Shown piece by piece: positions 30,190-38,260 of a stretch of 64,000 nucleotides of DNA. The notes beneath the pieces were generated by a model that made no database searches, was not told where the DNA came from, and saw only the letters and a list, made by a program, of their open reading frames with translations. A program made the position numbers and the translations under genes. Origin of the DNA: Microbacterium esteraromaticum (GTDB lineage Bacteria; Actinomycetota; Actinomycetes; Actinomycetales; Microbacteriaceae); contig NZ_JAEMWU010000001.1 of assembly GCF_017303215.1 (NCBI RefSeq), positions 62,001 through 126,000 of the forward strand, written 5' to 3'. Within the stretch, counting starts at the first letter, position 1; each line of letters starts with the position of its first letter.

Positions 30190-31601
30190 CGAACCGCCCG
30201 AACCTGATCCTCATCGTCAGCGACGACCAGGGCCCCTGGGCGCTCGGCGCGGCAGGGAACCCCGAGATCCGCACCCCCGTTCTCGACGACCTCGCCGCCC
30301 GCGGCATCCGACTCGACCGCTTCTTCTGCGCGTCGCCGGTGTGTTCACCGGCACGGGCGAGCCTGCTGACCGGACGCATACCGTCAGCACACGGGGTGCA
30401 CGACTATCTCGATGGCGCGCATGTCGGAACCGAAAGCCAGGACTACCTGCAGGGGGTGCCCACACTGACCGACGCGCTGGCTGATGCCGGCTATCGACTC
30501 GGGCTGTCGGGAAAGTGGCACCTCGGAGCCAGCGACGCGCCGCGTGCGGGGTTCGTGCACTGGTACGCCCTGGAGGGGGGCGGGAGCGCCTACCGCGACG
30601 CCGTCATGTATCGCGACGGCGTCGCCGAACACGTCGGTGAGTACCTGACCGACGTCATCGCCGACGACGCGATCGCCTTCATCGACGCCGAGCAGCAGCA
30701 TCCGAATCCGTTCTTCCTCGCACTGAACTTCACCGCGCCGCACAAGCCGTTCGCCGGGCAGCACCCCGAGCGGTTCACCGACCTGTACCGCGACTGCGCG
30801 TTCGAGAGCTGTCCGCAAGAGAGCCCGCACCCCTGGCTGCAGACGCTGAACGGCGCCCCGATCGGCGGCGAGTCCGATACGCGTGAGGCGCTGATCGGCT
30901 ACTTCGCGGCCGTGACGGCGATGGATGCCGCGATCGGGCGGGTACTGGATCGGCTGCGCGCGCACGGCATCGAGCAGGAGACGATCGTCGTGTTCCTCAG
31001 CGACAACGGCTTCAGCTGTGGTCATCACGGGTTCTGGGGCAAGGGGAACGGCACGTTCCCGATGAACATGTACGACGAGTCGGTCATGGTGCCGTTCATC
31101 GTCTCGGCCCCGGGCATGCTCCCGGTCGGCGTCGTGCACGACGACCTGCTCAGCGCCTACGATCTGCCCGCGACCCTGCTGGAGCTGCTCGGCCTTCCCT
31201 CGCACGAGTTCGAGCAGGGCCCGGGACGCAGCTTCGCGGGGCTGCTGCGCGGCGAAGCTCCCGCCCGCCCCGAGCGCCCGGTCGTCGTACACAGTGAGTA
31301 CGGGCCCGCGCGCATGATCCGCACGGCCGATCAAAAGTACGTGCACCGCCATCCGTACGGACCGCACGAGTTCTACGACCTCGCCTCCGACCCTCGGGAG
31401 TCGCGCAACCTCATCGACGATGCCGCGTATCGCGATGATCAGGCGCGGCTTCGCGGGATGCTGCACGACTGGTTCGTGCGGTTCTCACGATCGGATGCCG
31501 ATGGCCGGGCGCTGCCGGTGGTCGGCGCCGGTCAGCACAGTGCCCTGGGCACGGATCCCCTCGGCGCGTTCTCCGCTCCGGGGTGGGACGGGGCCGTCTG
31601 A
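30186..31601 (+). CDS. Type I sulfatase (CSPAR active site)
   Basis: This 471-residue sulfatase starts PNLILIVSDDQGPWALGAAG with the metal-binding aspartates. The formylglycine motif is ASPVCSPARASLLTGRIPSA with C53, and then LGLSGKWHLGAS. The second metal region is VFLSDNGFSCGHHGFWGKGN. Near the C-terminus RTADQKYVHRHPYGPHEFYD is typical of the SGSH/heparan and choline-sulfatase-like branch. No signal peptide, hence cytoplasmic. GTG start, overlapping the oxidoreductase stop. It meets sulfatase 31621-33018 tail to tail. Confidence 0.93.
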   Translation: MTNRPNLILIVSDDQGPWALGAAGNPEIRTPVLDDLAARGIRLDRFFCASPVCSPARASLLTGRIPSAHGVHDYLDGAHVGTESQDYLQGVPTLTDALADAGYRLGLSGKWHLGASDAPRAGFVHWYALEGGGSAYRDAVMYRDGVAEHVGEYLTDVIADDAIAFIDAEQQHPNPFFLALNFTAPHKPFAGQHPERFTDLYRDCAFESCPQESPHPWLQTLNGAPIGGESDTREALIGYFAAVTAMDAAIGRVLDRLRAHGIEQETIVVFLSDNGFSCGHHGFWGKGNGTFPMNMYDESVMVPFIVSAPGMLPVGVVHDDLLSAYDLPATLLELLGLPSHEFEQGPGRSFAGLLRGEAPARPERPVVVHSEYGPARMIRTADQKYVHRHPYGPHEFYDLASDPRESRNLIDDAAYRDDQARLRGMLHDWFVRFSRSDADGRALPVVGAGQHSALGTDPLGAFSAPGWDGAV

Positions 31602-31620
31602 CACGCACCGCACCGGACGC

Positions 31621-33018
31621 TCAGGCGTTCATGGGCTCGAGGCGATAGGTGTCTGCCAGTGCGTCCGCGCCCGCCCAGTCGTCTCCGGCGGCCGTGAGGG
31701 CCTCGTGCAGCATCCGCGCCATCGTCGTCGCCAGGCCCGTCTGCGGACGGCTGCTGAGTTCGAACGGGTCGTCGTCGAGGTCGAACACCTCGACGGAGAG
31801 CCCACCCTTCGGGTCCCACGTGGCGACGATCTTCGCTTGAGGTGTTCGCAGGCCACGCACGCTGGTCGGATCGCTGCGAGAGGCGTAGCGGTAATACATC
31901 GCCGTGTCATCGTCGGCTCCGCCCGGCTCTCCGCGCAGCGCTCCGGAACGGTCGCGCCCCGCGACGGCATCCCCACCGAGCGCGAGCCCGACGAGGCCGA
32001 GGATCGTCGGAGCGACGTCCATCGAGTCGACGACGACCTGTGATTCGCCTGCGGGGACGAGCTGCGGCGAATGGACGATGAACGGTAGCCGCATCGACTC
32101 CTCGTAGGCGACGTTCTTGTACAGCAGTTCGTGGCTGCCCATCTGCATTCCGTGGTCCGAGGTGAACACGATCACCGTGGGGCGGTCGCCCGAGCACGCC
32201 TGCACGGCGGCGTGCAGGCGTCCGATCTGCTCATCGACGCCGGTCACGGCCGCGTAGTAATCGCGGGCGATGCCGGCGGCCTTGTGCGCGGTCTCGGTGC
32301 CGAGGCGGACGTTCGGGCGGGGCAACAGGGTCGCGTCGTCGAGCTCTGCGTAACGCGTTCGATAGCGATCGGGTACCAGTTCGAACGGCGGATGCGGCGG
32401 ATTGAGCGACAGCATCAGCGCGAACGGCTCGTCACCGCTCTGTTGCAGGAAGCGGATCGCGACATCGGTCTCGTGCTCGGCCGACCACTGATCGATATCG
32501 ACGCGCTCGTGGCGCCCGGCACGGGTCGTCCAGTAGTGCGGGGTGAGGTGACGGTCGGCGGCGCCGTACGAGTACCAGAAGTCGAACCCGAACCGGCGAT
32601 CGGGCGGCGACCAGGCGTCCCACACCTTCCCGTCACTGCGGCGCCCCTCGCCGAACTCCGCATCCTCATCCACGGGCGGTTCGAGATGCCATTTGCCGAT
32701 GTAGCCGGTGCGCCATCCGTGCCGACGCAGCACGCCGGCCCAGGTGTCGAGCCCGCTGCGCAGACCGATGCCGTCCTGCGCGGTCTCGGAGTTGACGTTC
32801 AGGGTGACGCCGTTGTCGACCGGCCGCATGCCGGTGAGAAACATCGCGCGGTGCGGACTGCATACCGGATAGTTGCTCACCGCCTGCCGCACCAGGCACC
32901 CCTCCGCGGCGAGCCTGTCGAGATGCGGCGTGTGCACGGGGTCCTCACCCAGCAGCCCGAGCGATGACGCGCGGAACTGGTCGGCCATGATGACGAGGAT
33001 GTTCGGGCGATTCGGCAA
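31621..33018 (-). CDS. Type I sulfatase (CSPHR active site)
   Basis: This 465-residue sulfatase has PNILVIMADQFRASSLGLLG at the start, the motif YPVCSPHRAMFLTGMRPVDN with C53 as the formylglycine precursor, TGYIGKWHLEPP, and IVFTSDHGMQMGSHELLYKN. CSPHR still satisfies the general C-x-P-x-R rule, but His at the fourth place is less usual. No signal peptide is visible. Translation appears to start at TTG behind AGGAGG. It is a single gene with its own direction, facing the second sulfatase. The three sulfatases differ enough to suggest three different linkage positions. Confidence 0.92.
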   Translation of the reverse strand: MPNRPNILVIMADQFRASSLGLLGEDPVHTPHLDRLAAEGCLVRQAVSNYPVCSPHRAMFLTGMRPVDNGVTLNVNSETAQDGIGLRSGLDTWAGVLRRHGWRTGYIGKWHLEPPVDEDAEFGEGRRSDGKVWDAWSPPDRRFGFDFWYSYGAADRHLTPHYWTTRAGRHERVDIDQWSAEHETDVAIRFLQQSGDEPFALMLSLNPPHPPFELVPDRYRTRYAELDDATLLPRPNVRLGTETAHKAAGIARDYYAAVTGVDEQIGRLHAAVQACSGDRPTVIVFTSDHGMQMGSHELLYKNVAYEESMRLPFIVHSPQLVPAGESQVVVDSMDVAPTILGLVGLALGGDAVAGRDRSGALRGEPGGADDDTAMYYRYASRSDPTSVRGLRTPQAKIVATWDPKGGLSVEVFDLDDDPFELSSRPQTGLATTMARMLHEALTAAGDDWAGADALADTYRLEPMNA

Positions 33019-33100
33019 GGGGCCTCCTGGGGGTGTCCGCTCCAGTCAACTCCGCGCCGACAAGAGGAATCAACACGCACCGCCGCCGCGGCGCGTCGGA

Positions 33101-33706
33101 TCAGCCGCGTCGGTACCCGGTGTGGTCGGGGTTGGGTGCGAGTCGCCACCCCTCACCATCAGCCAAGACGAGGTTCTTCATGCCGCCGGCATCGGCGATG
33201 AGGGCGTAGTCCTGGCCGGCGTCCGCGGCGTAGCAGAACAGGGTGACGAACGGCTCGTCGCCGGTGTTCACACTGCGGTGGATCCAGTGTCCGGGCACGT
33301 TCACCGCTTTGCCCGGGGTGAGCTCGACCGCTTCGGACTGCCCGTCGACAGTCTCGAGCAGCATGACCCCGCGACCGCTGAGGCAGTAGTACAGCTCGGC
33401 GCGGTCGGCGATGGCGTGCAGATGACCACGGGTCACGGCGAACTCCTCGCCGATGCGTCCTGGCAGCAGAGTGCTGGTGCCGACGATGAGCGCACCCGGC
33501 CCGTCCTGATACTTGTGATCGTCGACCCAGTAGACGAGCTCAGAGTCGCCCCGCTCCTCGACCGCGGCCCGCCAGGCGGCCTCGTCGCGGTAGACACCCG
33601 ACATATCGCCCAAGAACTTCTCGTACCGACGGGAGCGCCCTTCGATGCCGCCCGCGGGTGAGATCTGCAGCGGGACGGGGAAATCGACGACGGTGTGAGT
33701 GCTCAC
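33101..33706 (-). CDS. Cupin-type glucose-6-phosphate isomerase family protein
   Basis: This 201-residue protein matches the archaeal-type (cupin) phosphoglucose isomerase family. LGDMSGVYRDEAAWRAAVEE lies in the N-terminal part. The metal-binding cupin motif is TRGHLHAIADRAELYYCLSG, and the second histidine sits in NVPGHWIHRSVNTGDEPF. It would interconvert a 2-ketose and aldose phosphate using a bound metal. GTG at 33706 follows AGGAGG. It is divergent from the FGGY kinase operon across a shared operator, so it likely handles the phosphosugar of that pathway rather than bulk glycolysis (inference). Confidence 0.88.
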   Translation of the reverse strand: MSTHTVVDFPVPLQISPAGGIEGRSRRYEKFLGDMSGVYRDEAAWRAAVEERGDSELVYWVDDHKYQDGPGALIVGTSTLLPGRIGEEFAVTRGHLHAIADRAELYYCLSGRGVMLLETVDGQSEAVELTPGKAVNVPGHWIHRSVNTGDEPFVTLFCYAADAGQDYALIADAGGMKNLVLADGEGWRLAPNPDHTGYRRG

Positions 33707-33721
33707 GGGGACCTCCTGGTA

Positions 33722-33737
33722 ACTTGTAATTACAGGT
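33722..33737. promoter_or_regulatory. Operator palindrome, copy 1 (cupin isomerase / FGGY kinase)
   Basis: The 16-bp near-palindrome ACTTGTAATTACAGGT lies in the 89-base divergent gap. It matches copies at 42059 and 51254 (consensus ACYTGTRATWACARGT). The core GT-N4-AC is typical of GntR-family sites. It should let one regulator control both directions. The HutC-type GntR at 52686 is the best candidate. Confidence 0.75.
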
Positions 33738-33795
33738 ATACTCCCTCGTACCTCGAAACCCAAACCGCACCTCTGCCAGTGAGACAGGACGAACT

Positions 33796-35325
33796 GTGAT
33801 CATCGCGCACGACCTCGGCACGACCGGCGACAAGGCATCGCTGCACCACGACGACGGCCGACTGGTGGCCTCGGTCACCGTCCCATATCCCGCGCACTTC
33901 GCCGCCGGCGGCGTCGCCGAACAGAACCCGCAGGACTGGTGGGATGCGACGGTCACGGCGACCCGAGAGCTGCTCGCCCGCACCGGCACCGCGCCCGCAG
34001 AGATCGCCGGCCTGGTCGTCAGCGGACAGATGATGGGCGCAGTCCTGCTGGACTCGGCGGGAGAGCCCGTGCGGCCCGCCATCATCTGGGCCGACACCCG
34101 ATCGGGTGCCCAGCAGCGCGAGCTCGAGGCCGCGCTGGGGGCCGAGCACGCCTATCGACTGCTCGGGCACCGCCTGAACCCCACCTATTCGGTCTCGAAG
34201 ATCATGTGGGTGCGCGACAACGAGCCCGATGTCTGGGCACGCGTGCGTCGCACGTGCGTCGCGAAGGACTTCATCGTGCTGCGCCTGACGGGGCGTCTGG
34301 CCACCGACCGCTCTGACGCCTCGGGCACCAACGCCTACGATCAGCAGCGCGGCACCTGGTCGGACGAGGTTCTGACGGCGGCCAAACTGGACCCGGCGCT
34401 GTTTCCCGAGATCCTCGACTCCACCGCCGTGGTCGGCGCACTCACCGCCGACGCCGCCGAGCAGCTCGGCCTGCACACCGGCGTGCGGGTGGTCATGGGC
34501 GGCGGCGACGGGCCGATGGCAGCGGTCGGCTCGGGCATCGTCTCACCCGAAGATGGCGCCTACGTGTGCCTGGGCACGAGCTCGTGGATCTCGTTCGTCA
34601 CCGAGGCGCCGCTGCTCGACCCCGCGATGCGCACCTTCACCTTCGACAACGTCGTTCCCGGTCTGTTCGTGCCGACGGCGACCATGCAGGCCGGCGGCGC
34701 ATCGGTGCAGTGGATCGCCGAGGCGCTCTCACCGGACCCTGCCCACCCTGAGACGGGTCGGCTGACTGCCGAAGCCGCCGACGGCATCGACACCGAGGAC
34801 CTCTACTTCCTGCCCTACCTGCTCGGCGAGCGCGCCCCGATCTGGGATCCGCACGCACGCGGAGCCTTCGTGGGCATCGGCCGGCACCACACCCGTGCGC
34901 ACCTCGTCCGCGCGGTGCTGGAGGGCACGGCGTTCAACTTGCTCACCTGCATCCAGGCGTTCCGCGCCTCGGGCGCCGTGATCGATCGCATCGACGCCGT
35001 CGGCGGCGGGGCCCAGAGCGATGCGTACCTGTCGGTGCTCGCGGATGTCTGGGGCATTCCGGTGCGCCGGCGCACGATCGTCGAAGAGGCCAACAGCCTG
35101 GGCGCCGCGGTGACCGCCGCGGTCGGACTGGGCCTGGCCGATTTCTCGGCCGCGCGGGCGCTGAGCGAGGTCACGGCCGAGTTCGTTCCGGATGCCGCCC
35201 GGCACGCCATCTACACACGACGTCACGCCCGCTTCACCGCCGCGTACGAGGCGCTGGCGCCCTGGTTCGCGGCCGCACCGCACGTTCAAAACGCCGACAT
35301 GCTGGCCGAGAGCGGAGCCCACTGA
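33796..35325 (+). CDS. FGGY-family carbohydrate kinase (xylulokinase-like)
   Basis: This 509-residue sugar kinase has the N-terminal ATPase fold start IIAHDLGTTGDKASLHHDDG, substrate region GLVVSGQMMGAVLLDSAGEP, the phosphate loop YVCLGTSSWISFVTEAPLLD, and the FGGY C-terminal signature region EGTAFNLLTCIQAFRASGAV with IDAVGGGAQSDAYLSVLADV. It would phosphorylate a pentose, ketose or polyol with ATP. GTG start at 33796. First gene of a four-gene operon with one-base overlaps. The sugar is unknown; xylulokinase-like sequence suggests a ketopentose or similar. Confidence 0.9.
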   Translation: MIIAHDLGTTGDKASLHHDDGRLVASVTVPYPAHFAAGGVAEQNPQDWWDATVTATRELLARTGTAPAEIAGLVVSGQMMGAVLLDSAGEPVRPAIIWADTRSGAQQRELEAALGAEHAYRLLGHRLNPTYSVSKIMWVRDNEPDVWARVRRTCVAKDFIVLRLTGRLATDRSDASGTNAYDQQRGTWSDEVLTAAKLDPALFPEILDSTAVVGALTADAAEQLGLHTGVRVVMGGGDGPMAAVGSGIVSPEDGAYVCLGTSSWISFVTEAPLLDPAMRTFTFDNVVPGLFVPTATMQAGGASVQWIAEALSPDPAHPETGRLTAEAADGIDTEDLYFLPYLLGERAPIWDPHARGAFVGIGRHHTRAHLVRAVLEGTAFNLLTCIQAFRASGAVIDRIDAVGGGAQSDAYLSVLADVWGIPVRRRTIVEEANSLGAAVTAAVGLGLADFSAARALSEVTAEFVPDAARHAIYTRRHARFTAAYEALAPWFAAAPHVQNADMLAESGAH

Positions 35326-36275
35326 TGGCTGTGATCCTCGTGACCAGCCGGTCGTTCTCGGATGGCGACCTCGACCTCGTCGAGCGGGCCGCGGCCGCCG
35401 GGCACCGCATCATGCGCGGTCCGGCGCACCACGCCCTCGACGACCTGCGGCCGTTGCTGCACGGCAGCGACGCCTGGATCGCCGGCACCGGCCCGGTGAC
35501 CGCCGAGCACCTGGCTGCGGCGCCGCGACTGAAGATCATCGCGCGCTACGGCGTGGGATACGAGTCGGTCGATCTGGTCGCGGCTGCGGCGCGCGGCATC
35601 CCCGTCACCAACACCCCCGGCGCGAACGCGAACGCCGTCGCCGATCACGCCGTCGGGCTCATGCTCGCGGCGCTGCGCACGATCCCGGACGGCGACCGCC
35701 GCGTGCGCGCAGGCGACTGGAGCGTCCGCCGCGGGCGCGAGCTGGGGGCGGCGACCGTCGGCATCGTCGGCTTCGGCCGCATCGGCCAGGGCGTCGCCGC
35801 GCGACTGCGCGGCTTCGGCGCTCGGATGCTGGCATCCGACCCCTACGTCCCGGCCGAGGCGATCCGCGAGGCGGGCGCGGAGCCCGCCACTCTCGACGAC
35901 CTGTTCCGCGAGGCGGACCTGATCACGTTGCACGCACCAGGAGGTCAACGACTGGTCGATGCGGCCCGGTTGGCGCTCCTGCGCCGCGGCACCGTGCTGG
36001 TGAACACCGCGCGTCCCGACCTGATCGACGAACACGCGGTCGCCGCCGCGCTGCACGAGGGCGTCATCGCCGGGTACGCAGCCGACACGCTCGATGGCGA
36101 CACCGCGGGCGGCGCCAGCCCGCTGCTGGCCCCCGGCCTCGCCGACCGTGTGATCGTCACACCGCACCTGGCGGCGCAGACCACCCAGGCCGTCGACAAC
36201 ATGGGACGCATGTCGCTCGACGACGTCATCGCCGTGCTGCGCGGCGATGCCCCCGCCCACCCCGTCACCCGCTAG
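35325..36275 (+). CDS. D-isomer-specific 2-hydroxyacid dehydrogenase
   Basis: This 316-residue NAD-dependent dehydrogenase has an N-terminal substrate lobe (LKIIARYGVGYESVDLVAAA), a central NAD domain with TVGIVGFGRIGQGVAARLRG, and catalytic residues: arginine in LVNTARPDLIDEHAVAAALH and histidine in VIVTPHLAAQTTQAVDNMGR. Phosphoglycerate-dehydrogenase-like, but without the ACT regulatory domain of SerA. Its ATG overlaps the kinase stop by one base. It should interconvert a 2-hydroxy and 2-keto acid made in this pathway, perhaps phosphorylated; substrate unknown. Confidence 0.9.
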   Translation: MAVILVTSRSFSDGDLDLVERAAAAGHRIMRGPAHHALDDLRPLLHGSDAWIAGTGPVTAEHLAAAPRLKIIARYGVGYESVDLVAAAARGIPVTNTPGANANAVADHAVGLMLAALRTIPDGDRRVRAGDWSVRRGRELGAATVGIVGFGRIGQGVAARLRGFGARMLASDPYVPAEAIREAGAEPATLDDLFREADLITLHAPGGQRLVDAARLALLRRGTVLVNTARPDLIDEHAVAAALHEGVIAGYAADTLDGDTAGGASPLLAPGLADRVIVTPHLAAQTTQAVDNMGRMSLDDVIAVLRGDAPAHPVTR

Positions 36276-36284
36276 GAGCAGCCG

Positions 36285-37238
36285 ATGACCACCCTCCCTC
36301 TCTCCGATGACCACGTGGCTCCCTCTGATGACTACATGGGCTTCGTCGGCGTCACCACCGGCTCGTCGTCGATCATGAAGGTGTTCCCGCTGTGGGCCGA
36401 CATCCTCGGCCTGCCGACGCGCACCCTTGTCGGGCACGATCTGCCGATGGACGCCACCCCCAGCGTCTACCGCGAGATGGTCGAGCGCATCCGCGACGAC
36501 AAGCACCACCGCGGCGCCCTGGTCACCACACACAAGATGAACGTGTTCGCGGCGGCATCCGATCTGTTCGACGAGCTCGATCCGTTCGCCGTCTCGTGCT
36601 CCGAGATCTCGAGCATCTCCAAGCGCGGGGCGAAGCTGATCGGACGCGCGAAAGACCCCCTCACGGTCGACCTCGCGCTGAACGACTTCCTGCCCGCCGA
36701 TCATTTCGCCCGCACCGGTGCCGAGGTGATCATCCTGGGCGCGGGCGGCTCCGGCACGGCGCTCAGCTGGGCGCTGTCCGAGCGCGCGGACGCGCCCGCA
36801 CGCATCACCGTCACCGCGCGCACGCAGGACAAGCTCGACCATCTGCGCGAGGTGCACCGCCAGCACGGCACCCCGGATGACCTGATCCGGTACGTGGTCA
36901 CTCCGCACGCGACCGACGCCGACGCTCTCGTCGAGGCGGCCCCTCCCGGTTCGGTGATCGCGAATGCGACGGGCCTCGGCAAGGACCGCCCCGGTTCCCC
37001 TCTCACCGATGCCGTGGTCTTCCCCGAACGGGCGTGGGCGTGGGAGTTCAACTACCGCGGTTCGCTGGAGTTCCTGCACCAGGCCGCCGCCCAACGCGAC
37101 CGCCGGGCGCTGCAGGTGGTCGACGGCTGGCGCTACTTCATCCACGGCTGGTCGCAGGTCGTCGCCGACGTCTTCGAGATCGAGCTGACCCCCGACACGG
37201 TCGACCGGCTCGCGGCGGCAGCGGAGTCGGTGCGCTGA
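36285..37238 (+). CDS. Shikimate-dehydrogenase-like oxidoreductase
   Basis: This 317-residue protein has the AroE fold. The NAD(P) motif is VIILGAGGSGTALSWALSER. The catalytic lysine region is GALVTTHKMNVFAAASDLFD, replacing the usual NVTxPxK, and an aspartate sits where NTD is expected (DPLTVDLALND). The usual shikimate-gripping GNPIxHSxSP start is changed to VGVTTGSSSIMKVF. So the Lys/Asp pair appears kept while the carboxylate-binding segment differs. It is embedded between a 2-hydroxyacid dehydrogenase and a lactonase in a sugar operon, so it probably oxidises a sugar-derived alcohol, not shikimate. Confidence 0.82.
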   Translation: MTTLPLSDDHVAPSDDYMGFVGVTTGSSSIMKVFPLWADILGLPTRTLVGHDLPMDATPSVYREMVERIRDDKHHRGALVTTHKMNVFAAASDLFDELDPFAVSCSEISSISKRGAKLIGRAKDPLTVDLALNDFLPADHFARTGAEVIILGAGGSGTALSWALSERADAPARITVTARTQDKLDHLREVHRQHGTPDDLIRYVVTPHATDADALVEAAPPGSVIANATGLGKDRPGSPLTDAVVFPERAWAWEFNYRGSLEFLHQAAAQRDRRALQVVDGWRYFIHGWSQVVADVFEIELTPDTVDRLAAAAESVR

Positions 37239-38194
37239 TGACCGCCGTGGTGCGCACCGTCCTCGGTGACGTCGAACCGGCGGCGCTGGGCAGGGTGAAC
37301 TACCACGAGCACCTCTTTCAGGTCTCGCCCCTGCTGCCAGGGGACGAGCTCGATGACGAGCAGTCCTCGAGCGCCGAGGCCGCTCTGTTGCGAGCCAGTG
37401 GGTTCGAGACCATGGTCGATGCCACGCCGTTCGGACTCGGGCGCGACCCCGCGGGTTTGGCGCGGATCAGCACCGCCACCGGACTCGGCGTGATCGCCAC
37501 GACCGGTCGGCATCGAGAGGCCCACTACGCGCCGGATCATCCGACGCACACAGCGGATGCCGCACAGCTAGCCGCCCTGTTCATCGCCGATGTGCGCGAG
37601 GGGATGCCCGCGACCGACGCCGATCCGCGCGGGCCGCGCGCGCTGTCACCGACCGGCGCGCCGGTGCGCGCCGGCATGCTCAAGGGCGGCGCCGACTACT
37701 GGCGGATCAGCGCGTTCGAGCGCACCACGCTGATGGCCATCGCCGAGGCGCACCGCGCGATCGGCGCGCCCATCATGGTGCATCTGGAGTTCTGCACCGC
37801 CGCACACGAGGTGCTCGATCTGCTGGCGGACGAGGGGGTGGCATCCGACCGCGTCGTGCTGGCCCACGCCGACCGCGACCCCGATGCCGGTCTGCATCTC
37901 TCGCTCACCGAGCGCGGCGCCTACCTCGGCTACGACGGCTACGCCCGCCCGCGCACGCGCTCGGATGCCGAGCTGCTGACGCTGACAGACACGGTGATCG
38001 CGGGCGGCGGGGGCGATCGCATCGTCCTGGGCGGCGATGTGGCACGCGCCACCCGCTACATCGCCTACGGCGGCATGCCCGGACTCGCCTATCTCGGCGA
38101 ACGGTACCTGCCGCGCCTGCGCAGCGCCGTCGGCGACGCGGCTGTCGACGCGCTGATCACGACCAATCCGGCACGTCTGCTGGCCCTGCACTAA
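37238..38194 (+). CDS. Phosphotriesterase-family metal hydrolase, probable lactonase
   Basis: This 318-residue TIM-barrel amidohydrolase of the PTE family keeps all six metal ligands: H23 and H25 (NYHEHLF), K149 (AGMLKGGADYW, the carboxylated bridging lysine), H182 (PIMVHLEF), H210 (RVVLAHADRD) and D267 (IVLGGDVARATRY). Members of this group that are not pesticide hydrolases are mostly lactonases, including enzymes for aldonolactone phosphates. Last gene of the kinase operon, overlapping the AroE-like gene by one base (TGATG). Its likely job is to open a sugar lactone phosphate; this is inference from family and operon. A perfect 23-bp terminator hairpin follows. Confidence 0.88.
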   Translation: MTAVVRTVLGDVEPAALGRVNYHEHLFQVSPLLPGDELDDEQSSSAEAALLRASGFETMVDATPFGLGRDPAGLARISTATGLGVIATTGRHREAHYAPDHPTHTADAAQLAALFIADVREGMPATDADPRGPRALSPTGAPVRAGMLKGGADYWRISAFERTTLMAIAEAHRAIGAPIMVHLEFCTAAHEVLDLLADEGVASDRVVLAHADRDPDAGLHLSLTERGAYLGYDGYARPRTRSDAELLTLTDTVIAGGGGDRIVLGGDVARATRYIAYGGMPGLAYLGERYLPRLRSAVGDAAVDALITTNPARLLALH

Positions 38195-38203
38195 CGTGCA
38201 CCG

Positions 38204-38255
38204 CACGACAGCAGAAGGCCCCCTCGCTCACGCGAGGGGGCCTTCTGCTGTCGTG
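38204..38255. terminator. Perfect 23-bp bidirectional terminator hairpin
   Basis: Arms 38204-38226 and 38233-38255 are exact reverse complements around CTCACG. They sit between the converging ends of the lactonase operon (stop 38194) and the binding-protein gene (stop 38261). The stem contains GAAGGCCCCCTCG. The arm AGAAGG/CCTTCT provides short A/T segments in both directions. Confidence 0.92.
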
Positions 38256-38260
38256 TCAGA

